A stretch of 64,000 bases of DNA from Streptomyces chryseus. Lineage in GTDB: Bacteria > Actinomycetota > Actinomycetes > Streptomycetales > Streptomycetaceae. Position numbers and translations under genes: made by a program. Where the stretch lies: assembly GCF_014650755.1 (NCBI RefSeq), contig NZ_BMVO01000005.1, positions 124,001-188,000 on the forward strand. The letters are read 5' to 3'. A model generated the notes under the pieces. It did not search any database and was not told where the DNA came from. It was given only the letters and a program-made list of their open reading frames with translations. Shown in pieces: positions 52,427 through 61,625 of the stretch; the first letter of the stretch is position 1; every line of letters starts with the position of its first letter.

Positions 52427-52579
52427 GGTCGTTCGGCCCTCCGTCGTCCTCGCGCACCTTCCCCGTGATCATAGGGAGGCGGCCGGTGCAGGGCGGGACC
52501 GGCCCGCCGCGCAACCCGATGGAGGCATTTCCCCGCGTACGCGTCGCACCCGTGGCTACTCGCCCGTACGGTGAGGGCC

Positions 52580-55159
52580 GTGTCGGAGGATCTTGCCGCC
52601 GGAAGGGAACGCGACCCCATGGAAGCTGTGGTTCCACGGCAGCGAGCCGTGTCCGGGCGGATTCCGCTCGCGGTCGTCGTGGTGGGCGGCGACGGCCTGG
52701 TCTCGCACTGGAGCTCCGGTGCGCAGCGGCTCTTCGGCCACCGCAGGGAGGACGCCGTGGGCGCCGTCGCCGCCGACCTGCTGCCCGTCTCGGGCGCCCT
52801 GAACCCGCCCGACGAGTACGACGTCCTCGCCCCGGGTGCCGACAGGCCGCCCGGTGACGGGTTCGCCGGGCAGCTCACCTCCGGGCGCGCCAAGTGCCCC
52901 CGGCCGGAAGGCGGCCCGTACCCGCCCGGCGACCGCGGTTCGCTGGACGTGCTGTGGTGGGCGTACCCGCTGGCCGTACCGGGCCCGGAGCGGCTGCTGG
53001 TGCTGGCCGCCGACGCCTCGCGGCTGGGCGAGGAAAGCGGCCCGTACGAGCGGGTCGCGCCCGGTTTCGCGCTGCACACCGAGTTCCCGGAAGCGGGCCG
53101 CCTCGCCGACCGGCTGCCTGACATCCTGCCGCACATGGGTCCGGCCACGGCGAGCCGGATCGTGGCGCAGGTGCTCGAACTCGGTTACCCCGTACTGGAG
53201 ATGAGCACCTACGCGCGCGTCCCGGTCACGCCGGACTGGGGCGTGCCGAGACACCGCCGGCGCCGCGAGGCGGCCGAAGGACCGCCGACGCCGGACGCGG
53301 ACGCCGGCCGGGAGCGGGCGCCGGCGGGCGACAGGGCCGCTGCCCCCGGACACGCCGCTGACCTCGACCGGGCCGCTGACGTCGAACGCGCCGACGACCT
53401 CGAACACGCCGCCGTCCGTGAGCGGCTGGAGTTCCTCAACGAGGTGAGCGGCCGCATCGGCAGCTCGCTCGACCTGGCCCGTACGATCCGCGAGGTCACC
53501 AGCGCCGCCGTCCCCCGCTTCGCGGACTTCGCGGGCACCCACCTGCGGGTGCGGATGCTCTCCGGCGAGGGCTTCCCCGACGGCCCGCCGGACGTGAACA
53601 CCGCGTGGCGCCGGGTCTGGGTGGAGCACAACGACGAGCCGGGCCGCTGGGACGACACCGTCCCCGTGGGGGAGGAGCTGACCTTCCCCGAGCAGACCCC
53701 CTTCTTCCAGTGCATGGTGACCGGCGAGCCGGTGCTCCTCCCGCACATCGACACGGCCCTGAGCGAGCGCATCGCCGCCCGGTTCGAGGAACGGGACCTG
53801 CGGCCCCTGATCGGCGGCCGGTCGCTGCTGGTCGTACCGCTCACCGCGCGCACGGTGGTGCTGGGATTCATGGTGCTCATGCGCCGCCCGGGACGCGAGC
53901 CGTTCACCGACATGGACCGCAGAACCGGCGCCGAGCTCGCCGCCCGGGCCGGCCTCGTCCTGGACAACGCCCGCATGTACACCCATCAGCAGCAGGTGGC
54001 CGAGACACTGCAGGAGAGCATGCTGCCGCAGGTCGAGCCCCGGATGGCCGGCTGCGACATCGCCACCCGCTACCTGCCGGGCACCGCGCTGGGCCGCGTC
54101 GGCGGCGACTGGTTCGACACCGTCCGGCTGCCCGGCTCCCGTACGGCGCTGGTCGTCGGGGACGTGGTGGGGCACGGGGTGAACGCCGCCGCCATGATGG
54201 GCCAGCTCCGCACGGCGGTGCACACGATGGCCGCGCTGGACATCCCTCCGGCGCAACTGCTGCGCAGTCTCGACGACCTGGCGCACGAGTTCGGCGACCA
54301 CTATCTCGCCACCTGCCTGTACGCGGTCTACGACCCGGTCGCCGGCGAGCTGCTGATCTCCAGCGCCGGGCACCTGCCTCCCGTGCTCGTACGGGCCGGG
54401 ACCGGGCGCGGCGAGCTGATCGACGTACCGGGCGGCGCGCTGATCGGCCTCGGGGGCGTGCCGTTCGCCACCGCCCGGGTCCGGGTGTCGCCGGGCGACC
54501 GGCTGGTGCTGTGCACGGACGGGCTGGTCGAGGTGCCCGGCGAGGACATCGGGACCGGCCTGGCGGCGCTCTGCGCGTCGGCGGCGCAGCCGGCCGCCTC
54601 CCTGGACGAGGCGTGCGACGCCGTCGTCCGGGCGCTCGCCGGGGCGACGGCCGAGCGGTCCGGCGGCCGCAACGACGACATCGCCCTGCTGATGGCGCGG
54701 CTGAACGGAATGCCGGCCGGGGACACGACGACGTGGCGGCTGGAACCCACGGCGGCCGACGTGTCCCGGGCGCGGAAGCTGGTGGACGGTCAACTGGCAC
54801 GCTGGGGGCTGCCCGAGCTGGCCGACACCACCCGGCTGCTGGTCAGCGAGGTCGTCACCAACGCGGTACGGCACGCCGGCGGGCGGCCCGTGGAACTGCG
54901 CCTGGCCCGCGCGGACACGCTCCTGTGCGAGGTGTCGGACGCCGACCACACGCTGCCGGCGATGCGGGACGCGGGGCCGGAGGAGGAGTCGGGGCGCGGG
55001 CTGCGGCTGGTGAGCACGCTCGCGCACCGGTGGGGAGCGAGCCACTCCGGGCCGGGCAAGGTGGTCTGGTTCGAGCAGGCGCTGCCGGCCCGGGCGCACT
55101 GCGGCGCCGGGAGCGGCCGACCGCTTCCCGGGGTGTCCGGGAGGGGGGTACCGGGGTAG
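52580..55159 (+). CDS. PAS/GAF/PP2C phosphatase with C-terminal anti-sigma kinase domain
   Basis: 859-aa signalling protein. Order: PAS-like domain (VVVVGGDGLVSHWSSGAQRLFGHRREDAVG, about 30-140), charged linker (about 220-280), GAF (about 290-465), SpoIIE/PP2C phosphatase (QESMLPQVEPRMAGCDIATRYLPG, VGGDWFDTVRL, VGDVVGHGVNAAAMM, RNDDIALLM) and HATPase_c_2 anti-sigma kinase (LVSEVVTNAVRHA, GRGLRLVSTLAHRWG). Such proteins phosphorylate and dephosphorylate anti-sigma antagonists in partner-switching stress pathways. GTG 52580 lies 7 nt after TACGGT, so a leaderless start; GTG 52571 is the alternative. A paralogue follows 1 kb downstream. Confidence 0.87.
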   Translation: MSEDLAAGRERDPMEAVVPRQRAVSGRIPLAVVVVGGDGLVSHWSSGAQRLFGHRREDAVGAVAADLLPVSGALNPPDEYDVLAPGADRPPGDGFAGQLTSGRAKCPRPEGGPYPPGDRGSLDVLWWAYPLAVPGPERLLVLAADASRLGEESGPYERVAPGFALHTEFPEAGRLADRLPDILPHMGPATASRIVAQVLELGYPVLEMSTYARVPVTPDWGVPRHRRRREAAEGPPTPDADAGRERAPAGDRAAAPGHAADLDRAADVERADDLEHAAVRERLEFLNEVSGRIGSSLDLARTIREVTSAAVPRFADFAGTHLRVRMLSGEGFPDGPPDVNTAWRRVWVEHNDEPGRWDDTVPVGEELTFPEQTPFFQCMVTGEPVLLPHIDTALSERIAARFEERDLRPLIGGRSLLVVPLTARTVVLGFMVLMRRPGREPFTDMDRRTGAELAARAGLVLDNARMYTHQQQVAETLQESMLPQVEPRMAGCDIATRYLPGTALGRVGGDWFDTVRLPGSRTALVVGDVVGHGVNAAAMMGQLRTAVHTMAALDIPPAQLLRSLDDLAHEFGDHYLATCLYAVYDPVAGELLISSAGHLPPVLVRAGTGRGELIDVPGGALIGLGGVPFATARVRVSPGDRLVLCTDGLVEVPGEDIGTGLAALCASAAQPAASLDEACDAVVRALAGATAERSGGRNDDIALLMARLNGMPAGDTTTWRLEPTAADVSRARKLVDGQLARWGLPELADTTRLLVSEVVTNAVRHAGGRPVELRLARADTLLCEVSDADHTLPAMRDAGPEEESGRGLRLVSTLAHRWGASHSGPGKVVWFEQALPARAHCGAGSGRPLPGVSGRGVPG

Positions 55160-55274
55160 GGAACCGGGTGCGAGGCGCAGCGGCGCCGCTCAGTCTTCCG
55201 GAGCGTCGTACACCGTCCGGAAGTCCTCCCTTCCTTCCGTCTTTCCGTCTTTCCGTCCGCACCGGGGGCATGCG

Positions 55275-55997
55275 ATGAGTCCGACCGGCCGTTACGTGCA
55301 CGCCTGGGAGAGCTACTGGGGCGACACTCCGGGCGCCCCGGGCGCGGCGATCTGGGACAGCGACCCGTCGCTGGCCGCCGAGCCCCACCTGGAGCTGTTC
55401 GCGCCGTACGCCGACCGGGCCCGGCCCGTGGTCGACATCGGCTGCGGGAACGGCACGCAGACCCGCTACCTGGCCCGCCACTTCGCCCGGGCGGTGGGCG
55501 TCGACGTCGCCCACGCGGGGATAGCCCACGCGCGCCGGGCGGACACCGGGCGGACGGTCGAGTTCCGGCAGCTCGACGCCGCCGACGCGGGTGCCGTACG
55601 GGAGCTGCACGAGCGGCTCGGTGACAGCAACGTGTACATGCGGGCCGTCATCCACCAGAGCGACCCGCCGGACCGGCCCCTGGTCGCCGCGGCCGTCGCG
55701 GAGCTGGTGGGCGAGCGGGGGCGTGCCTTCGTGGCGGAGCTGACCGCCGGGGCGAAGACCGTACTGCGGGAGCTGATGGGCGAGCCCGGCGGGCCGCCGC
55801 CGAAGCTGGCGCGGGTCTTCGCGCACGGACTCAGACCGGCGGAGTCCGACGACGGCGAAGTCCCCGAGCTGCTGCGCGCGTGCGGGCTCACCGTCCTGGC
55901 GTACGGCCGTACGACGCTTCCGCAGACGGAGTTCCGGGCCGACGGCACCCGCATAGAACTGCCCGCTCAGTGGCTGATCGTGGGCCGTACGGGCTGA
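55275..55997 (+). CDS. Class I SAM-dependent methyltransferase
   Basis: 240 aa. SAM-binding motif I VVDIGCGNGTQTRYLARHF near residue 52 followed by GVDVAHAGIAHARRA and FRQLDAADAGAVREL. The usual motif IV and V are blurred, so the substrate (small molecule or macromolecule) cannot be assigned. It lies between two paralogous PP2C phosphatase genes, 115 bp after the first and 131 bp before the second. A pyrimidine run of TCTTTCCG repeats precedes it (about 55230-55258). Confidence 0.82.
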   Translation: MSPTGRYVHAWESYWGDTPGAPGAAIWDSDPSLAAEPHLELFAPYADRARPVVDIGCGNGTQTRYLARHFARAVGVDVAHAGIAHARRADTGRTVEFRQLDAADAGAVRELHERLGDSNVYMRAVIHQSDPPDRPLVAAAVAELVGERGRAFVAELTAGAKTVLRELMGEPGGPPPKLARVFAHGLRPAESDDGEVPELLRACGLTVLAYGRTTLPQTEFRADGTRIELPAQWLIVGRTG

Positions 55998-56128
55998 GAA
56001 GGCGCCGTACGGCCGTGCACGGTGCCCGCCCTCCGGCGGTCGCGCGGCTGTCGCGCGGGCGCACCGAGGTTGTGCCCGCCCCCGGCACGACGGATTCTGT
56101 AGGGGATGAACCGGGCTGGTGTGGCGCC

Positions 56129-58570
56129 ATGAGTACGTGGAACGCGGCGCAGAGTGCCGACTTCCGTGGTCCCCTCGACGTCACCGGGGCGGCCACGGCG
56201 GTCGTCGACGCCCAGGACACGGTCATCGGCTGGAGCCTCGCGGCCGAGGAACTCCTCGGCTACCGGCCGCACGAGATCGTGGGACAGCCGCTGTCGGTCT
56301 TCCTGCCCCCGCGCCCGAACCCCTCCCCGCCCCTCGCCCCGGACGATGCCGCGCCGGCCCTTGGCGACCCGTTCCGGAGCAACGAGATCCGCGTCGCCCG
56401 GCACCGGGACGGGCACGAGCTGCTGGTCGCCACGGCGGTGTGCCACCTGCCGGGGCCCGGCGCGGCGGAACGCGTCGTCGTGGCGACGAAGCTGAAGGAC
56501 CTCCGGGTGTGGGAGTCCCGGCTGGCGCTGCTGCACGGACTGGCCACCCAGTCCCCCGTCGGCCTGGCCATCTACGACACCAACCTGCGTCTGACCTGGT
56601 GCAACACGGCGTACGAACGCGAGATCGGGCGGCCGTACGCCGACTTCGGCGGGATGCGGGCCGACGAGCTGTACTCCGAGGGACGCTTCGTCACCCGTGG
56701 CTACCCGCGCACCCTCGACGCGGTCATGCACCACGTCCTGGACACCGGCGAGCCCATCCTCGACCTGCACTTCCTCGGCCGGCCTCCGAGCGACCCGGAG
56801 CAGGAGCACCTCTGGTCCTGCTCCTACTACCGGCTCCAGGACGCCGACGGACACGTGATCGGGGTGTGCGAGGACGCCTTCGACATCACCGAACGCCACA
56901 AGGCCCAGCGGCGGCTTGCCCTGCTCGTCGAGGCCGGCCGCGGCATCGGCACCACCCTCGACGTGCTGGTCACCGCCGAGAAGATCACCGAGGTGGCGGT
57001 CCCGGAGTTCGCCTGCGCCGTCACGGTCGACCTCGCGACTGCGGTCCTGGACGGCGAGGCGCCGCCCACCGGCGGCCCGGCCCCGACCGAGCTCGTACGC
57101 GCCGCCCACCGGTCGGCCGGGGCGTCCGGGCAGCGCGACCCGGCGGGCCCCGCCGACGGGGCGCGGCCGCAGGGCCCGCGGCCGCCTGCCGCCGTGGCCT
57201 ACCCGCCGGGGTCCCCGCAGGAGCGCAGCCTCGCCTCGGGCGGGCGCGTGCGCGACGACACCACCCTCGTCGTGCCGTTGCGGGCCGGGAACAGCACCCT
57301 GGGCCTCGTCACCTTCGCCAGGGATCCCGGCGCCGCCGCCTTCGACGACGACGAGATCGCGCTGGCCGACGAGCTGGTCGCCCGTACGGCCGTGTCCGTC
57401 GACAACGCCCGCCGCTTCACCCGCGAACGCACAGCGGCCCTCGCCCTCCAGCGCCAGCTGCTGCCGCAGCACGTGCCGCAGCAGTCGGCGGTCGAGCTGG
57501 CCCACCGCTACCTGCCCACGGACGACCTGTCCGGGGTCGGCGGAGACTGGTTCGACGTCATCCCGCTGTCGGGCACCCGGGTCGGACTCGTCGTCGGTGA
57601 CGTGGTCGGCCACGGCCTGCAGGCGGCCGCCACCATGGGACGCCTGCGCACGACCGTACGCGCGTTCGCACAGATGGACCTGGCGCCCGACGAGCTGCTG
57701 ACCCGGCTCGACGACCTGGTGGGGCAGTCGGCGGAGGAGCAGTGGGGCGAGCTCGGCTCGCCCGGCGGCCCGTTCGAGGACGTGACCACCGGCGCGACCT
57801 GCCTGTACGCGGTGTACGACCCGGTCTCCCGACGGTGCGTCATGGCCCGCGCCGGACACCTGCCGCCCGCGATCGTCCACCCGGACGGCGCCCTGACCTA
57901 CCCGGACCTTCCGGCCGGGCCGCCGCTGGGCCTCGGCGGCCTGCCGTTCGAGTCCATGGAGATCGAACTCCCGGTGGGCAGCCTGCTGGCCCTGTTCACC
58001 GACGGCCTGGTCGAAGCCCGCGACCGCGACATCGACCACGGCCTCCAGACGCTCGGGGAGGTACTGGCCGACCGGGACGCGTCGCTGGAAGAACTCTGCG
58101 ACCGGGCGGTGGCGCGTCTCCTGCCGGACGGCACGACCGCAGACGACACGGCCCTGCTCCTCGTCCGCACCCGCGAACTGGGCACCACGCAGGTCGCCGA
58201 ATGGGAACTGCCCGCCGAACCCGTCGCACCGGGCCACGCCCGTGAGCTCGCCACCAGGCAACTGCGGGACTGGGGGCTGGAGGACCTGTCGTTCTCGACG
58301 GAGCTGGTCGTCAGCGAGCTGGTCACCAACGCGGTGCGGTACGCCGCCGGGCCCCTGCACCTGCGCCTCATCCGCGACCGCACGCTCCTGTGCGAGGTCG
58401 CGGACACCGGCCACACGTCACCGCACCTGCGCCACAGCCGCGATGACGACGAGGGCGGCCGGGGCCTGTTCATCGTCGCCCAGCTCGTCCAGCGCTGGGG
58501 CACGCGCTACACCCGCTCCGGCAAGACCATCTGGACCGAGCAGTCCTTCCCCGCGGACGGGGACGGCTGA
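56129..58570 (+). CDS. PAS/PAS/GAF/PP2C phosphatase with C-terminal anti-sigma kinase domain
   Basis: 813-aa paralogue of the protein at 52580-55159. Order: PAS (ATAVVDAQDTVIGWSLAAEELLGYRPHEIVG), second PAS (GLAIYDTNLRLTWCNTAYEREIG to DAFDITERHKAQ), GAF (about 275-430), PP2C (QRQLLPQHVPQQSAVELAHRYLP, VGGDWFDVIPL, VGDVVGHGLQAAATM, DDTALLLVR), and HATPase_c_2 (ELVVSELVTNAVRYA, GRGLFIVAQLVQRWG). It probably senses a redox or small-molecule cue by PAS and acts on an anti-sigma antagonist. ATG at 56129 lacks a clear ribosome binding site. Confidence 0.88.
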   Translation: MSTWNAAQSADFRGPLDVTGAATAVVDAQDTVIGWSLAAEELLGYRPHEIVGQPLSVFLPPRPNPSPPLAPDDAAPALGDPFRSNEIRVARHRDGHELLVATAVCHLPGPGAAERVVVATKLKDLRVWESRLALLHGLATQSPVGLAIYDTNLRLTWCNTAYEREIGRPYADFGGMRADELYSEGRFVTRGYPRTLDAVMHHVLDTGEPILDLHFLGRPPSDPEQEHLWSCSYYRLQDADGHVIGVCEDAFDITERHKAQRRLALLVEAGRGIGTTLDVLVTAEKITEVAVPEFACAVTVDLATAVLDGEAPPTGGPAPTELVRAAHRSAGASGQRDPAGPADGARPQGPRPPAAVAYPPGSPQERSLASGGRVRDDTTLVVPLRAGNSTLGLVTFARDPGAAAFDDDEIALADELVARTAVSVDNARRFTRERTAALALQRQLLPQHVPQQSAVELAHRYLPTDDLSGVGGDWFDVIPLSGTRVGLVVGDVVGHGLQAAATMGRLRTTVRAFAQMDLAPDELLTRLDDLVGQSAEEQWGELGSPGGPFEDVTTGATCLYAVYDPVSRRCVMARAGHLPPAIVHPDGALTYPDLPAGPPLGLGGLPFESMEIELPVGSLLALFTDGLVEARDRDIDHGLQTLGEVLADRDASLEELCDRAVARLLPDGTTADDTALLLVRTRELGTTQVAEWELPAEPVAPGHARELATRQLRDWGLEDLSFSTELVVSELVTNAVRYAAGPLHLRLIRDRTLLCEVADTGHTSPHLRHSRDDDEGGRGLFIVAQLVQRWGTRYTRSGKTIWTEQSFPADGDG

Positions 58571-58767
58571 GTGTGCTCCGGGACGAGTCTCAACTGTGCT
58601 CCGTTGCAGCCCAGTTCACGATGTCCGGTCCGGCCGCGGGCGTTGGCAACAAATAGCTGGCGCCGCGTTCCGGGGTGGAGTTATGGTTCTGACCGTTCAC
58701 CGGACGCGGCCGTGCGCCGCCGCGGGGAACGTGTCGGTTCGTTGAGAAGCAGGAGGTGAGGACATTG
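58571..58767 (+). other. Promoter/leader region ahead of rsgA
   Basis: 197 bp with no gene. Contains an AT-richer patch (about 58675-58695, GGAGTTATGGTTCTGACCG) that may be a promoter, and the AGGAGG (58751-58756) serving the small upstream ORF. No confident -35/-10 pair. Confidence 0.3.
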
Positions 58768-58842
58768 ATGACTGTCACGGTGACGGGCGCTGCCCGCATT
58801 CAGGAGTTCATCATCGTTTCCACCCCTGTGGCCTCCGGCTGA
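58768..58842 (+). CDS. Possible 24-aa upstream peptide of rsgA
   Basis: MTVTVTGAARIQEFIIVSTP followed by VASG. ATG preceded by a strong AGGAGG about 11 nt upstream, the best ribosome binding site in this region, and ending 61 nt before the rsgA TTG. It looks translated, but nothing in the peptide suggests a function, so it may be a leader ORF whose translation affects rsgA. Confidence 0.45.
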   Translation: MTVTVTGAARIQEFIIVSTPVASG

Positions 58843-58859
58843 CACCCACTCGTACTTCC

Positions 58860-58897
58860 GCGCGCACTGCGCGCCGCCGGGGCCGCCCTTCGAAGGG
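58860..58897 (+). promoter_or_regulatory. Hairpin and palindromic ribosome binding site of rsgA
   Basis: GCGCG-CACTG-CGCGC (58860-58874) forms a stem-loop, and the rsgA ribosome binding site GAAGGG is embedded in the perfect palindrome CCCTTCGAAGGG (58886-58897), which can fold on itself and hide the site. The start codon is the weak TTG. This fits translational control linked to the upstream ORF. Confidence 0.5.
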
Positions 58898-58903
58898 TTT
58901 CCC

Positions 58904-60034
58904 TTGTCCCACGCTTCGCTCCACACCTCCTCTTCCACCACTTCTGATGCCCGGCACCCCCTCGCCCCCTACGGCTGGGACGAGGCATGGGAAGCCGAGT
59001 TCGCTCCGTACGCCGCGCAGGGGCTGCTGCCCGGCCGTGTCGTACGGGTCGACCGCGGCCAGTGCGACGTCCTCACCGCCGACGGCGTCGTACGCGCCGA
59101 CACCGCCTATGTGACGCCGCACGATCCGCTGCGGGTCGTCTGCACCGGTGACTGGGCCGCCGTCGACCCTGCCGGGGACCCGCAGTTCGTACGGGCGTAC
59201 CTGCCGCGCCGCACCGCGTTCGTACGCTCCACCTCCTCCAGCCGGTCCGAGGGGCAGATCCTCGCGGCCAACGTGGACCACGCGATCATCGCGGTCTCGC
59301 TCGCCGTCGAGCTGGACCTCGGGCGCATCGAGCGCTTCCTGGCGCTGGCCTGGGAGTCGGGCGCGCAGCCGTTGGTCGTCCTCACCAAGGCCGACCTCGT
59401 GCCGGACGCCACCGGGCTCTCTTACCTCGTCGACGACGTGGAGACCACGGCGCCCGGCGTGCAGGTGCTGCCCGTCAGCTCCGCGACGGGGGACGGCGTC
59501 GACGTACTCGCCGCTGTCGTGTCGGGCGGTACGAGCGTGCTGCTCGGCGTCTCCGGTGCGGGAAAGTCCACGCTGGCCAACGCGCTGCTCGGCGCGGACG
59601 TCATGGCGGTGCAGGCCATCCGTGACGTCGACGGCAAGGGCCGGCACACGACCACCACCCGCAACCTCCTCGCGCTGCCCGGCGGGGGAGTCCTCATCGA
59701 CACACCCGGGCTGCGGGGCGTGGGGCTGTGGGACGCCGAGGCCGGTGTCGGCCAGGTCTTCTCCGAGATCGAGGAGCTGGCGGTCCAGTGCCGGTTCCAC
59801 GACTGCGCCCACGAGGCGGAACCGGGCTGCGCCGTGCTGGCCGCCCTGGAGGAGGGCGCATTGCCGGAGCGCCGGCTGGAGAGCTACCGCAAGCTGCTGC
59901 GGGAGAACCGCCGCATCGTCGCCAAGACCGACGCCAGGCTCCGCGCGGAGATCGGGCGCGAGTGGCGGCTGCGCAGTGCGCAGGGCCGGGCCAGTATGGA
60001 GGCCAAGCGCGGGGGCGGCGGCAGGCGCCGATAG
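58904..60034 (+). CDS. rsgA: Ribosome small subunit GTPase A (RsgA)
   Basis: 376-aa circularly permuted GTPase that helps mature the 30S subunit. Order: OB-fold (about 40-115; LLPGRVVRVDRGQCDVLT), GTPase with G4 LTKAD, G5 SATG, G1 GVSGAGKST and G3 DTPGLRG, then the C-terminal zinc finger CRFHDCAHEAEPGCAV and a basic tail. TTG start with GAAGGG 8 nt upstream. Upstream lie a 24-aa ORF and hairpins. A 12-bp stem-loop terminator follows. Confidence 0.92.
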   Translation: MSHASLHTSSSTTSDARHPLAPYGWDEAWEAEFAPYAAQGLLPGRVVRVDRGQCDVLTADGVVRADTAYVTPHDPLRVVCTGDWAAVDPAGDPQFVRAYLPRRTAFVRSTSSSRSEGQILAANVDHAIIAVSLAVELDLGRIERFLALAWESGAQPLVVLTKADLVPDATGLSYLVDDVETTAPGVQVLPVSSATGDGVDVLAAVVSGGTSVLLGVSGAGKSTLANALLGADVMAVQAIRDVDGKGRHTTTTRNLLALPGGGVLIDTPGLRGVGLWDAEAGVGQVFSEIEELAVQCRFHDCAHEAEPGCAVLAALEEGALPERRLESYRKLLRENRRIVAKTDARLRAEIGREWRLRSAQGRASMEAKRGGGGRRR

Positions 60035-60045
60035 CACTCCGCCTG

Positions 60046-60075
60046 CCCGGGGCCCCGGCTGCTCGGGGCCCCGGG
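60046..60075 (+). terminator. Strong stem-loop terminator after rsgA
   Basis: Perfect 12-bp inverted repeat CCCGGGGCCCCG / CGGGGCCCCGGG with a 6-nt loop, 12 bp after the rsgA stop codon. Confidence 0.8.
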
Positions 60076-60235
60076 TCGTCGCCGCCGGGGGGCGGTGCGC
60101 GGCGGGATCGGTTCTGGCCGTAGTGCGGGGGCTGCGGGGGGTCGGTGCCGTGCCGGGGCTTCGCGATCGCCGCGCCACTCCATGTCCGAAAGCCGCCAGT
60201 GGGGTGTGCCTGGGGCGGCGCACACTGGGGGCGTG

Positions 60236-61609
60236 ATGGAGGAAGAGAGCAAGTACGAGGCGGTGACCAGCCGTGACGCGCGCTTCGACGGAGAGTTCTT
60301 CTTCGCCGTGGTCACCACCGGCATCTACTGCCGGCCGAGCTGCCCCGCCGTCACCCCCAAGCGGGAGAACGTGCGGTTCTACCCGACCGCGGCCGCCGCC
60401 CAGGGCAACGGGTTCCGGGCCTGCCGCCGCTGCCGCCCCGACGCCGTACCCGGATCCGCCGACTGGAACGCGCGCGCCGACGTCGTCGGCCGCGCGATGC
60501 GGATGATCGGCGACGGAATCGTCGACCGCGAAGGCGTGCCGGGCCTCGCGGGCCGGCTCGGGTACAGCACCCGGCAGGTCCAGCGCCAGCTCACCGGTGA
60601 GCTCGGTGCGGGCCCCGTCGCCCTCGCCCGCGCCCAGCGCGCCCACACCGCCCGTGTACTGCTCCAGACCACCGGGCTGCCGGTGACCGAGATCGCGTTC
60701 GCCTCGGGCTTCGCGAGCGTGCGGCAGTTCAACGACACCATCCGCCGGATCTACGCCCGCACCCCCACCCTCCTGCGCGCCGAGGCCGGGAAGGTCCGTA
60801 CGCGTACGGGGCCCGCCCTCGCCGCCGGCATCCCGCTGCGGCTCGCTCATCGCGGCGCGTACGCCGCCGCCGAGGTCTTCGACCTCCTCGCGGACGAGGC
60901 CGTGCCGCGCGTCGAGGAGGTGGCCGGCGAGCGCGGCGCCCGCACGTACCGGCGCACCCTGCGTCTGCCGTACGGAACAGGCATCGCCGCCGTCGACGAG
61001 ACGCCGCACCCCGGCTGGCTCGACGCCCGCATCCACCTCACCGACCTGCGCGACCTCACCACCGCCGTGCAGCGGTTGCGCCGGCTCTTCGACCTGGACG
61101 CCGACCCGTACGCCGTCGACGAACGGCTCGCCGCCGATCCGGCGCTGGCGCCCCTGGTCGCCGCCCGGCCGGGGCTGCGCTCGCCGGGCGCCGCCGACCC
61201 CGAGGAGTTCGCCGTACGGGCCCTGACCGGCCCGGCGGCGGCCGGGCTCGTCGAGGCGTACGGGAAGCTGCTCGACCAGCCGTGCGGCGCGCTGACGCAC
61301 GTCTTTCCCGAGCCGGGCGCCCTCACCGGGGCCGAGGACCCGGCGCTGCGGGCGCTGGCGGTCGCGCTCGCCGACGGCGTCGTACACCTCGGCCCCGGCG
61401 CCGACCGCGACGAGACGGAGCGGGCGCTGCGCGCGCTGCCGGGGGTCACCGCGCGGACGGCGGCCCTGATCCGGATGCGGGCGCTCGGGGACCCGGACGT
61501 CGCGCCGGGCGGCGAGGAGGAGACCGTCGGCGCGGCGCGGTGGCGGCCCTGGAGGTCGTACGCCGTGCGGCATCTGTGGACGGCGTACGACCGGGTCTCG
61601 CCGGGCTGA
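60236..61609 (+). CDS. Ada-AlkA fusion: methyl-accepting Zn domain, AraC HTH and 3-methyladenine DNA glycosylase
   Basis: 457 aa. N-terminal Ada zinc domain (CRPSCPAVTPKRENVRFY, GFRACRRCRPD; four Cys) that takes methyl groups from phosphotriesters; middle AraC-type HTH (VPGLAGRLGYSTRQVQRQL, VTEIAFASGFASVRQFNDTIRRIY); C-terminal AlkA glycosylase (GALTHVFPEPGAL, LPGVTARTAALIRMRALGDPDVAP with HhH and catalytic Asp). It senses alkylation and removes 3-methyladenine. ATG 60236 or GTG 60233. Confidence 0.9.
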   Translation: MEEESKYEAVTSRDARFDGEFFFAVVTTGIYCRPSCPAVTPKRENVRFYPTAAAAQGNGFRACRRCRPDAVPGSADWNARADVVGRAMRMIGDGIVDREGVPGLAGRLGYSTRQVQRQLTGELGAGPVALARAQRAHTARVLLQTTGLPVTEIAFASGFASVRQFNDTIRRIYARTPTLLRAEAGKVRTRTGPALAAGIPLRLAHRGAYAAAEVFDLLADEAVPRVEEVAGERGARTYRRTLRLPYGTGIAAVDETPHPGWLDARIHLTDLRDLTTAVQRLRRLFDLDADPYAVDERLAADPALAPLVAARPGLRSPGAADPEEFAVRALTGPAAAGLVEAYGKLLDQPCGALTHVFPEPGALTGAEDPALRALAVALADGVVHLGPGADRDETERALRALPGVTARTAALIRMRALGDPDVAPGGEEETVGAARWRPWRSYAVRHLWTAYDRVSPG

Positions 61610-61625
61610 CCGCCGCCCCTGTGGG

